NCBI RefSeq assembly: GCF_032854445.1
Contig: NC_088295.1
Coordinates: forward strand, 90,929,805-90,993,804
Direction of reading: 5' to 3'
From: Liolophura sinensis
Taxonomy: Eukaryota > Mollusca > Polyplacophora > Chitonida > Chitonidae
Length of the DNA stretch: 64,000 bases
Shown here: positions 36,725 through 46,905 of the stretch, piece after piece
How positions within the stretch are numbered: position 1 is the stretch's first letter
How the letters are laid out: every line of letters begins with the position of its first letter
Notes under the pieces: model-generated
Database searches by the model: none
The model's input: only the letters and a program-made list of their open reading frames with translations
Told to the model about the DNA's origin: nothing
Made by a program: the position numbers and the translations under genes

Positions 36725-37045
36725 ATAGATGGTAGTCCGCATTACAAGTGGTGTACACTGGATGCGGTTACTAACACGTACACAGATGGTAGTCAGTTTT
36801 ACAAATGGCTCACTCTCGTTACGGTTACGTTCATGTACACAAATTGTAGTCGGTATTACAAATGAGTCACTCTCAGTACATTTACGATACATGCACACAA
36901 ATGGTAGTCGGTATTACAAATGGGTCACTTTCGGTGTGGTTATGATAGATGTACATACATGGTAGTCGGTATTACAAATGGGTCAGCCTCGATACGGTTA
37001 CCATTCATAAACATGGCAGTCTGTGTTGCCAATGACTCATACCGT
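36725..37045. repeat. Minisatellite, ~58 bp unit, ~6 copies
   Basis: Units begin ACACAGATGGTAGTCGGTATTACAAATGGGTC and continue ACTCTCGTTACGGTTACG; spacing of ATGGTAGTC is 56-58 bp. The first part of the unit recurs in the array at 37622. Confidence 0.92.
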
Positions 37046-37394
37046 TTACTCTTCTAACTCAACATTTTGTGGGTGTGAAAGCGAAGCGGGCAGAGTTCTA
37101 TGAGGGCATTTCTAAGGTAGTAAGAAGTAGTGTTGTCCGAAGTAGTTCCAGGTTGAGAGTGAACTGCCGGGGTATGTTTTAGCATCTCCGCAGAGCATCG
37201 TTATTGTGAAGTAGAATACTTAGTTCATAAAATACAGCTCAAGCGATGTTTTTTTACAATAAAATTTGTGTTGACTGTTCGACCTCTTTAGCTGCATGAT
37301 ACAAAATTTCCAGTGATGCAGCCAGGCAATGATTTAAAAAAATATGTTGTTTTTTTTCTCGCTAAACAAGGGTGGATTCAATTTCTTTCTTCTG
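37046..37394. other. Unassigned stretch between arrays
   Basis: AT-rich, with T-runs at 37250 and 37350. No gene or element is seen. Confidence 0.4.
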
Positions 37395-37621
37395 GAGACA
37401 ACATAATGTTTCGCCCAGTAATAATTTGCACAAGGCAACATAATGTTACTGCGAGTGATGATTTCCACTAGGCAACATAATGTTACGCCCAGTGATGATT
37501 TGCACTAAGCGACATAATGTTACGCCAAGTAATGATCTGCGCTTGTCCACACAATGTCACGCCTAGTGATGATTTGCACTAGGCAACAGAATGTTACGAC
37601 GAGTAATGAATTGCACTAGGT
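37395..37621. repeat. Minisatellite, ~38 bp unit, ~6 copies
   Basis: Units are GGCAACATAATGTTACGCCC then AGTGATGATTTGCACTA with substitutions. AACATAATGTT is a near-palindrome in every copy. Confidence 0.92.
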
Positions 37622-37950
37622 CAACATACACAGATGGCAGTCAGTATTACAAAAGACTTACACTCAATACAGTGAACATACACAGACAGTAATCAGTTTT
37701 ACGAAGGACTTACACTCAATACAGTCAGCGTACACAGGTGGTAGTCAGTATTACGAAGGACTTACACTCATACAGTCAGCGTACACAGATGGTAGTCAGT
37801 GTTACGAAGGTCTTACACTCAATGGAGTCAATATACACAGACAGTAATCAGTATTACGAAGGACTTACACTCATACAGTCAGCGTACACAGATGGTAGTC
37901 AGTGTTACGAAGGTCTTACACTCAATGGAGTCAATATACAGGTAAGGTAG
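37622..37950. repeat. Minisatellite, ~52-56 bp unit, ~6 copies
   Basis: Units are ACACAGATGGTAGTCAGTAT then TACGAAGGACTTACACTCAATACAGTCAGCGT, some with ACAGTAATCAG. A higher-order pair (two units, ~109 bp) is repeated at 37782 and 37891. Confidence 0.93.
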
Positions 37951-38844
37951 CCAGTATTACGATTTTTTACATCAAAAAGAAAAATGCAAACACAAGCCAC
38001 ACTGTTATCGGAGTCAAAAGAGTGGCGAGAGGCATCCAAGGCACTAAAATTCACCTTTTCTTAACATTTGTATTATCTATATTTAGATATTTAGAGCGTT
38101 GACTGCTACACACCGTGTGGTGAGATAGTCAATCGTTTGGATACGTCTCCCATGGATCGGCTATGACATTAAGGTGCTTTGTGGAATGCCCTTTACTCGT
38201 CGTCAGCGCTTGTTCCATTAACGTCTTTGTCTTGACCCCAGTCAGGAGCTAAATCTATAGTGTAATGTCACTTCTTTATCCACAGTACGTGTGGAATGAC
38301 AAGGAACAAAGCTCACCCCTAGCAATCCACGAAAGGTCATGTACTTAACCAAATATATAAAAGATGTTCTTTTATCAGTGTCAGATGTTGTCGCACTTTT
38401 GTTTATTGATCTGTGCTCCTATGAGGACGGTTATTGTCTGGAAGGCTGGTTCTCCACAAGTGTTACCGACAAGACATAAGTTCAAAAGCAGACGAGGACA
38501 ATTTATATTGTCAGTTTACTTTTTCGACGTTTTACATGTAGATGGATTAAGAACTATGGTTCTTGAGTTTTGTGTCTTTTTAGCAGGAGTGGACAAGCTG
38601 TGACAACGAGTGCTTCTACATAGTTAATCAAACCTGGTCTTGCAAAACTTTGCCCACCGTCCTGAAAACACATCGCTAGTGTTGTATGATTTAGATTTAT
38701 CAACATTTCATCAGCTGTTAGACCCTATCCGCAGTCTGCTTAGTAGGTTTACACCCAAACTATTCCAGACACACACTGCCCGTCGGTCACTGGTTGAATT
38801 AAGCCGGACAGTCTCTGTGAAACATCATGTGTCCAATTCTGACT
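37951..38844. other. Unassigned stretch
   Basis: No exon or element recognised; only short open frames without context. Confidence 0.4.
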
Positions 38845-39218
38845 AAACATTAGGACACCAAGCCGATGATCAAACCTCAAGACACCAGACACATGACCAA
38901 ACCTCAGGATACCAGACAAATGATCAAACTTCGGGACCCTAGACAGATGACCAGACCTCAGGACACCAGAGAGATGAGCAAACCTCAGGACACCAGAAAG
39001 ATGACCAAACATCAGGACACCAGACAACTGATCAAACTTCAAGACACCAGAAAGATGACCAGACCTCAGGAAACCAGATAGATGACCAAACCTCAGAACA
39101 CCAGACCGATGATCAAACCTCAGGACACCAGATAGATGACCAAACATCAGGACACCAGACAACTGATCAAACTTCAAGACACCAGACAGATGACCAGACC
39201 TCAGGACACCAGACAGTG
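38845..39218. repeat. Minisatellite, 27 bp unit, ~14 copies
   Basis: The unit is ACACCAGACAGATGACCAAA followed by CCTCAGG. Because 27 is a multiple of three and the unit lacks stops, both strands stay open over the array (a Gly/Leu/Ser-type repeat on minus). There is no splice or start context, so I read it as non-coding. Confidence 0.95.
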
Positions 39219-39324
39219 GCACAGCACACACTGCACACGATTTGTCTTAAACTAGTTTACTGAATTATTATATTCACGATATCATTGTTGACGCATGGAC
39301 CTGTAGCACAAAAACGGATATGTG

Positions 39325-39609
39325 TGTATGTTTACTTGGGGTTTTACGTCTTAACATTTTTTTCAGCCACATGACGGCGAGGAATCGTTAGATGTGTGTA
39401 TATATACTGTGTCTTCTTGTGGCAGGGCGAGTCGATGTCGACAACGTGTTGTCACTGCTGGAGTAGGATTCCAAAGACACCAGACATGATAAGAATCACA
39501 TCATACAACCAACCTGTCTCTAACCTCTCAGTAGTGAGCACCAAGTGAGGCAGCAGAAAGCACCTGGCATGACCCCACCCGTGTTTGATCTCGGATCTCT
39601 AGACTTCGA
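39325..39609 (-). mobile_element. SINE family B (variant), minus orientation
   Basis: On plus it reads TTGGGGTTTTACGTCTTAAC, then TTTTTCAGCCACATGACGGC, TGTCTTCTTGTGGCAGGGCG and CTCTAACCTCTCAGTAGTGAGCACCAAG, finishing at a GTTTGATCTCGGATC tRNA-like (B-box) end. The same variant occurs at 47095-47395. Confidence 0.75.
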
Positions 39610-39990
39610 GTGAGTGAGTGCTTGGGGTTTAACGTCGTTCTCAACAATTTTTCAGTCATATGAGGACGAAGGAATCATTAGGGTGCATGTACGTGTAATG
39701 TGCCTCCTTGTTGCAGGACGGATTTCCACCGCTCTTTTATTTAGTGCTGCCTCACTGAGACGACTTACCGAAGGCAAGCAAGCCGCCCCGCCCGAGCCAT
39801 TATACTGATACGGGTCAACCAGTCGTTGCACTATCCCCTTCATGCTGAACGCCAAGCGAGGAAGTTACAATTTCCTCTTTTAAAGTCTTAGGTGTGACTC
39901 GATCAAGGATTGATCCTGGATCTACCTGTCCCGAAGCGGACGCTCTCTAGACTTCGAGGCGGGCATTGTAATCATTAGGCCACCGAAGCG
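39610..39990 (-). mobile_element. SINE family B, minus orientation, near full length
   Basis: The 3' tail (read on plus as GAGTGAGTGAGTGCTTGGGG) is followed by TTTAACGTCG, TTTTTCAGTCATATGAGGAC, CTCCTTGTTGCAGGACGG, CCATTATACTGATACGGGTC and the tRNA-like head in reverse (GATTGATCCTGG, CCGAAGCGG). Open frames through it are artefacts. Confidence 0.88.
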
Positions 39991-40077
39991 GTGAGATGTC
40001 GGATATCGTGTACTTTGCAAAATTCTCTTTATTAATCTTTCCAGTGGGAACTGTGTTTGTCTGAATACATTCGACCG

Positions 40078-40436
40078 GCCCGGAGATCACATTTGGTAGA
40101 GTCTCCGCTTCGGGAGCGGCAGATCAAGGATCAATCCTGGGTCGAATCACACCTAAGACTATAAAAGAGGAAATTGTAACTTCCTCGCTTGGCTTTCAGC
40201 ATGAAGGGGATAGTGCAACGACTGGTTGACCCGTATCAGTATAATGGTTCGGTTGGGGCAGCTTACTTACCTGTGGTAAGTCGTTTCAGTGAAGTAGCAC
40301 TGGATAAAAGAGCGGTGGAAATCCGTCCTGCAACAAGGAGGTAGATTACATACACCCGAAGGATTACTTCGTCGTCATATGACTGAAAAATTGTTGAGAG
40401 CGACGTTAAACCCCAAGCTCTCACTCACTCACTCTG
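40078..40436 (+). mobile_element. SINE family B, plus orientation, near full length
   Basis: The head is tRNA-like: TTGGTAGAGTCTCCGCTTCG (A box) and CTGGGTCGAATCACACC (B box). The body has GGAAATTGTAACTTCCTCGC, TGCAACGACTGGTTGACCCG and GGAAATCCGTCCTGCAACAAGG, then TCGTCATATGACTGAAAAATTG and a (CACT)n tail. It lies head to head with the copy at 39610-39990, so the two form a ~370-bp-arm inverted repeat. Confidence 0.9.
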
Positions 40437-40684
40437 AATACATTGAGAAGAACACACATAGTGTAACTGTCAGTTATTTAATTTGTTTTTTAAATTGGCT
40501 TTTTAAGCAATTTACATACATTGTTCAGTTACTGCGTTCAATTTCATGACTTCTTCAAACAAGTAAGAAGTACCAAGCATACTTTTCCACATGTAACTCA
40601 CACACGTTCTCCAACAAAACGAGCGCGGCGTAACTTAATATAAGACACGTGATGTTAACTTTACACCAACACCCTCAAACCAGT

Positions 40685-40990
40685 TGACTGGTCCGAGTCA
40701 CACCTAAGACTTTAAAAGAGGAAGCTGTGGATTCCTCGCTTGGCGTTCAGCATGAAGGGGATAGTGCAACGACTGGTTGACCGTTATTAGTATAATGGCT
40801 CGTGCGGGGCAGCTTACTTGCCCTCGGTAAGCCGTCTCAGTGAAGCAGCACTAGATAAAAGAGCGCTGGAAATCCGTCCTGCAACAAGGATTATGCATTA
40901 CATGCACTCTAATAATTCCTTCGTCGTCATATGACTGAAAAATTGTTGAGCGCGACGTTAAACCCCAATCACTCACTCACTCACACACTC
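40685..40990 (+). mobile_element. SINE family B, plus orientation, 5'-truncated
   Basis: It starts in the B-box region (CCGAGTCACACCTAAGAC) and then follows the body of the copy at 40078 to the same (CACT)n tail. Confidence 0.9.
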
Positions 40991-41619
40991 ATTCAAACCA
41001 GTCGATGGGAATTGCAAAATTACCTGTCCGAGATAAGGATGGAACCAACACCCCATATGTCGATTGCAAAATAAACATATTAACCGACGAGTCACGAGTC
41101 CCCAGCTGTTCGTGTACAGGAACAGTGGTTAGGTGTATGTCATCATGCATTCTGCCCTCTTGGCACTGCAGTGTGGAATATTTTAAGTTGATAGGGTCTA
41201 TTTCTGTACAGCAGTTTTCACGTAATTCGTGAAGACATCTTAATTACATAGACTTAATCATATTCTCATGGACTTATTTGTCAGTAAGGAATCAGTATTG
41301 TTATAATTACCCGCATAACCTGTACTATGTCGTCACCTGTTTTAATACAGGTCAGATAGCAGCTAATGTTAAATGAGATAAAATTAAATGATATGTGCGA
41401 GTTGAATAGACACAGAACAGTCTATTTGAATAGCTTTTCCCTTGTTTGCCCTAATGGACACTAACAAAAAAAAGTGTCACACGTGAACAAATGAAACTGT
41501 TGGCGTTGCTATGACAACACCAAAGGCTTAATAACAAAGGAGATAAAGAAAACAAACTTAAGGAGGTGTTATGGCTATGAACAAATACGGCATACACGTT
41601 CAACACCTACTTAGCGCCA

Positions 41620-42095
41620 GCGATACGTCGGCAGCTAACTAACTCCAACGTAGTGTCGGTATCTATCTAACACCAGCGTCGTATCGATATTTAACACCAG
41701 CTTTGTGTCAGTATCTAACACCAACACTGAGTCGGTATCTGTCCGATCCCAGCGTTGCGTCGGTGTCTGTCCGACCCCAGCGTTGTGTCAGTATTTTTCT
41801 AACACCAGCGTTCTGTCAGTATCTCTCCGACTCTAGAGTTGTGTCGGTATCTATCTAATACCAGTAGCTAATGCTAAATGAGTTGAAGATTTATAAAACA
41901 TTAACTTCTGTTATGCAATTCAATCTAATGATGAATAATTTTCGTTCTATTATTTGTGCGAGTTGAATAGACACAGAATTGTGTCGATATTTAACACCAG
42001 CTTTGTATCAGTATCTAACACCAACACTGAGTCCGTATCTGTCCGACCTGTCAGTATCTGTCCGATTCCAGAGTTGTATTGGTATCTATGTAACA
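41620..42095. repeat. Degenerate ~30 bp tandem repeats, two blocks
   Basis: Units are of the type CAGCGTTGTGTCGGTATCTGT + CCGACCC or TCTAACAC. The blocks at 41635-41870 and 41970-42095 are separated by ~100 bp, and the preceding GTGCGAGTTGAATAGACACA flank is duplicated with the second block. Confidence 0.8.
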
Positions 42096-45000
42096 CTAGC
42101 ATGACTTATGCGCCTGGATTCTATACTTATCTGTCCAATATCTACATTCCAAGACTATATCTGTCACACAATGGGGCCCATTCTACCAAGCTGTCAGGAC
42201 GCCGCCTTAAGCGCACTTACCATGGTGACGTATCTTTTCACTGCATGATGTCATGTTTACGACTGAGTCGTAGAACGGACCCCAGGTACCATGTCTGTTT
42301 AACTGTGATGGTATCTAACGACATGATTACGGTATAGATCCAATGCCAACATGCTAAACGTACCATCAAACCGAATTCTAAGGGTTACTCTGAGTTAGGA
42401 AGTTAACGTTACTATGTGATTTTTCATCATTCCTCGGAAGGCATTAAACTGTTTTAGATAGGCATAGTCTTGATATGTGGCTGTAAGTCTGTAATGCGTC
42501 ATCAATCAAATGATCCATTACCGACACATTGTTTCAGAAAAAGGGTGAAAAGTGAAGAATTAGGGCTTACGTGAATGGATAAGAAATATGGAGATGCCAC
42601 TTACCATTGGATATATTCGTGTGTGTATATTGCTATAGTCTAGTCCAGTTACAGAAATCAGGCTGTTGCCATGGTCGTCATGTTAATCATTTTATGAGTC
42701 ATGACGGCGCATGGATGCCTTCAGGCAAAAAGATACATCGCTCAAGAAACATACACTTATACATAATATTTTGTCGTATTTTAAAACAGATAAATGTGCT
42801 GCAAATACTTTACAGAGAAACCTGCAGTAGGTCTACAGTTTTGTCTTGCCGTACAATAACTTGCACTCGTTTCTTTACATCATAATAGTGTATAAGTTTG
42901 ATTACCGGCACTCTCTACCTTTCTACGTAAAGCACTTCAGCCATAATGACAAAAAACACAAGGATATGCTGTTCTGTACTATCACAGTGTTGGATGGGAG
43001 ACTAAAACTGCTAACTTACTAGAAGTGAATTTTTACTCCGCTCTGTATAGCGTTGATAAAAAACACATAAAAATGTATTTTTACTGTTGTCAGACTTCCC
43101 CTGTTTCTTTTTCTCTCCGGTCGAAATTAACAGTATGGTTAATGAATAGAAAATTTGGAAATTAGCAAGCGTCGATTTTGTTAACATGTTTGCAACATGA
43201 TGCTACTGTGTTATGCTACTGTTGTATAATTGTGCGAATGCTATTTTAGTACACGGCCACGTGCTTCAGACAAAACACAAGTAGTCCTATCCTGTGCTTT
43301 TTCTTTGTTTTATTTACTACAGAACCAGATTCAGGGTCAATTTTTGAGTGCTTCTCAAAAATCTGTCTTATAGAAATATTCCGACACGCATTGTTTGTTA
43401 TACTATTCAATATTGGTGACCAAATCTTGCTATTTTAAAGTTCGTAATGTCTCTAGTGCATGTTTTGATATGATATCCCTATCAAATTGGTAGTTTTTTT
43501 TTATAGGTTATGCCCCATTTAATAAACATACGTGTTGTTCAATGTTCTAACTCAAATATTGTCAACAGTCATACCATAACAGCGCTATCTGAATCCCTAA
43601 TCAACCCAAGAACAAAGTGTTTACCTTTAGGAATACTTCCTTAACTAATTCAAGCTAATCTAATCTTTTCAAACGTAATGGCAGATATGTTGACGAAATC
43701 ATCTTAGCCTTCTCTGGGTTGGGAGGGTGGTGAGCTACATTAGTGGGAAGGATTGCATTAGCAGTTTTCTGGGCAACTAGAAAACGACAAAGCACATAAG
43801 GTTTATGTTTTGTGACATTTTAAGGCATTCTATCGCGGTGGTGTTAACAATTTGCTGTTGACTTCATGTACAGATATCCAAATGGTAAATTTCAAATGGC
43901 ACACAGTAGGGGTTTTCCATGACCCCAAGCACCATCGAAAACAGCAAGATTTTTTATTCTTTCACGTGGACTTTCAGACTCTCAATTGTCTGTCAGTGGC
44001 TGCCATGGATGTTTAATCCACATTTTGCTCCTTAATTTGATGTCTTAATTGCATGGTGACTTGAATTATGGAATCCAGGGTGTTGGTTTTTTGTCTGGTC
44101 AATCTGTCTGAATACAGAAGATATCTCTTCTCATCCGAAAAACAAAGTAAAATGATTCATCCAACTCACTCTGAAACATGATTGTATTTTTCTTTGTATG
44201 TTGACATTGACTCCTACAGTGTACTTCTGTACCCCCCCCCCTCCAACTTCTGGAGGAATAAATTTATGATTATGGATTAACACCGACATTTCTGTAGGAA
44301 GACTCCTGTTTGTGTACAAACTAGAACTTCTAATGCAGGAGTGCAGCATCGAGGTTAGTCTTGTATAGGGCAAATGGCCTTTGGTCAAGTTCTCAGTATG
44401 TTGCCATCTGCACCAATCTAAGCAAAGTGGACAGGAGGCTCGTTTGTTTTCGTCCATTAGAGAACAACTACATCTGCGTGATAATCCTTGAGCCATCTTT
44501 GTCTTACTCTTTCAGACAGTAGGCCCACAATTTCATTTCCAAAGAGTGAATATGTTGAGATCCATTAAACAACGTTTTGTATGAATCGCTCTGTAAGTAG
44601 GCGGAGTATCCCTAGGAAATCTCGAAATGATATTTACAGGTTAATACCAAGCACCTTTGGATACAACAGTCAAGTCTTTGTCATGGTGAAATCGCTGCTG
44701 AGCTAGAAGTCATGTTGTATTTTTGAAATTTGTCTGTGTTCAAGTCCTGTTGCCCGATGTCCACGCTTAATTGTAGAATGTTCCTCGACCTAATCTTCTT
44801 GCGATATCAAGGGTTCAGAGTCATCATCAAAACAATGAATGATGCCTAACTGCTCCATTTGGATAGTATTGCTTTCATCAACGAATGATATATCCATTAA
44901 GAAATAATTTGCTTTAGAGTCTATTCAGTTAATGCATTTATGGATGTATACAAGTAAGCCCTTTGCATTTTTATGTAGTAGTTTAACAGAATACATTTAT

Positions 45001-45436
45001 GAAGAGGCAAAAAGCTTATGTGATGACACTGTTCACAATATGGTTAGAAAAGCCACTCAAGTGCCTAGTGTTTTAAAAGCAATAAAATTAGGTTGTAAAA
45101 ATTTGAAAAAAAAGTATTTTGTCTGACATACACTTTATAATGGTGCTTTTTTTTGCGCAACTTTAAAGTCGACATTTACACTTTGCAAATTCTATTACGG
45201 AATAATTTAGTCCTCCATCTTAGGTTTTGGAGGAACTTTCAATTAACATTCTTGATGGAAGGTGAACGAATCTTATCAAAGGTTTGCTCTCGCATTGTAG
45301 TTTTCAGTCTTGTAGATTACAGGTAAGGAAATGACACGAGCGTTTACTTACCTGAGCGAATCAACCTTATCTCACCGTAATAATAGGTGTAAATAAAAGA
45401 AATACACAGCTAAACATACACTCTGTTGATAAACTG

Positions 45437-45522
45437 ATATCAACCCAGCTGAAAAGTTTGTAATCCTTACATGTAAATGTACAACCCAGCTGAAAAGTTT
45501 GTAATCCTTACATGTAAATGTA
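45437..45522. repeat. 41-bp tandem duplication
   Basis: Two adjacent copies of CAACCCAGCTGAAAAGTTTG + TAATCCTTACATGTAAATGTA, identical by eye; the next bases start a third copy (CAGCTCAGCTGA). Confidence 0.95.
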
Positions 45523-46552
45523 CAGCTCAGCTGAGTATTCAGCTACTAGATGTGCATGGAATATAGACAGAATTGTGGACTTAAATTTTCTTTGCTTTAT
45601 AAACAATACAAACCACCCTTTTAAATTTGTCTTGTTATATTATCAACGGAGAGTCCACGATATACAGACACTGCTCCTGATTTTTGTAATTTGAGTAACG
45701 CCTCGTGCGTAAGGTGATTTTTTGTTTTATCAAAATGTGTGATAAAGCTACCATTGCAGAAAGGCTATCATGTCTTAATTTACTTTTACTGACTCTATAA
45801 ACATGTTAGTACCATTTAGGTTTGGCCACCTAAGGTAGTACCAATATCATGCCTGGCTCATAGACTATACGTGTTTACGCGGCTGGATTACACGGGGATT
45901 TATTAATAATACAAGGCTTACTTAGGAACAACTGTTTTATGTATCTATTTGATTCTGAGGGCAGGTGTAATGCACGTGGTATGTTTGCTATTGAGAATGT
46001 GTCATGTTTTGGTGGTGTCAGTGGTCTGTTTTCTGTCTCATACACGAGATTATCTACAGTTATGGTTACAAGTTTACGTTATTCTGGTGTGATGAAATCC
46101 TGTGTTCCCAAAACAGCGACTACAAATAATTTTGTCTTAACATAACAATTTTACCTTGTAAATGGAAATTGTCTGCAATAAACACAGTAATGCCTAGACA
46201 ATGCAGACTTTCTGCACCAGATGTCAGCATGACTGATATAACATGGACGAAAACAAAGAATGGACAAGGTAAAGCACTCAGTATTCCATCCCATAAGCGT
46301 CTGTATAACGTATGTATCCTAAACTTAAAATATGGCAGCAAGAGAGAGTAAGACGAATGTCTGGGGGAAAAATTAATCGCTGGTAACGGCAGATAAGATC
46401 TCGTAACAAGTATCATTGTCAGAAATCGGTACAAAAGGAATAAAGAGTGATGCAAATATTCTCCGAAAATAGTGTGTTATAAACGTCATACCGTGCGTAT
46501 TCCTATTACGAACACCCATTAACTTTAATGAGAATCAAGTATCAAGTATCTC

Positions 46553-46560
<8 letters not shown>

Positions 46561-46646
<86 letters not shown>
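46561..46646. repeat. (TA)n microsatellite in the nacrein upstream region
   Basis: About 43 TA dinucleotides preceded by a short (TG)n, ending 150 bp before the nacrein TATA box. Confidence 0.98.
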
Positions 46647-46648
<2 letters not shown>

Positions 46649-46796
46649 ACACATTAACACCATATTTCTATATGTCATGATGCTCCAAGTTATTACATTT
46701 AGGTCTTATGAGATTGAGATCAAATTTTCAAATTTAGACTGTGTTATAAAAAGCTCAACGCGTGCTTGTTTTCGTAATACGTAATCTCTGGGTCTG

Positions 46797-46804
46797 TATA
46801 AAAG
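46797..46804 (+). promoter_or_regulatory. TATA box of the nacrein-like gene
   Basis: GTATAAAAG lies 109 bases before the ATG. A start site near 46827 would give a 5' UTR of about 80 bases with no need for an upstream exon. Confidence 0.6.
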
Positions 46805-46905
46805 TAGATAGATTGACGCTGTTCAGTGGATGTTGTGACCATCGGCGCACAGACTGCCATATACCTGCTGGACACACAGACAGTCTTCTCCACATCTCTA
46901 GCTTC

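Larger units (their letters stand above)
40991..46560. other. Unassigned intergenic region upstream of nacrein gene
   Basis: No exon model. It contains degenerate ~30-bp repeats (41620-42095), a paired duplicate of GTGCGAGTTGAATAGACACA (41396 and 41957), and a 41-bp tandem duplication (45437-45522). A 121-codon minus frame at 44131-44496 has Cys pairs (CSC, CPLC) but no recognisable domain; it may be a mobile-element relic. Confidence 0.4.

Noticed and set aside
38749-39231. 160-codon minus frame with HLSGVLRFG-type repeats
   Set aside because: The 27-bp array is a multiple of three without stops, so the frame is automatic.
39614-39855. Two 64-67 codon frames
   Set aside because: Both lie wholly within a SINE copy.
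40078-40160. Functional tRNA gene
   Set aside because: A and B boxes are present but the cloverleaf is not; the sequence is a SINE head continuous with the SINE body. The same holds for 6175-6260.
44131-44496. 121-codon minus frame with Cys pairs
   Set aside because: No recognisable domain, splice signal or repeat relation; could be a transposon relic but unsupported.
46762-46905. In-frame extension of the nacrein frame upstream of ATG 46906
   Set aside because: It spans the TATA box and start-site region, and the hydrophobic signal peptide begins at 46906.
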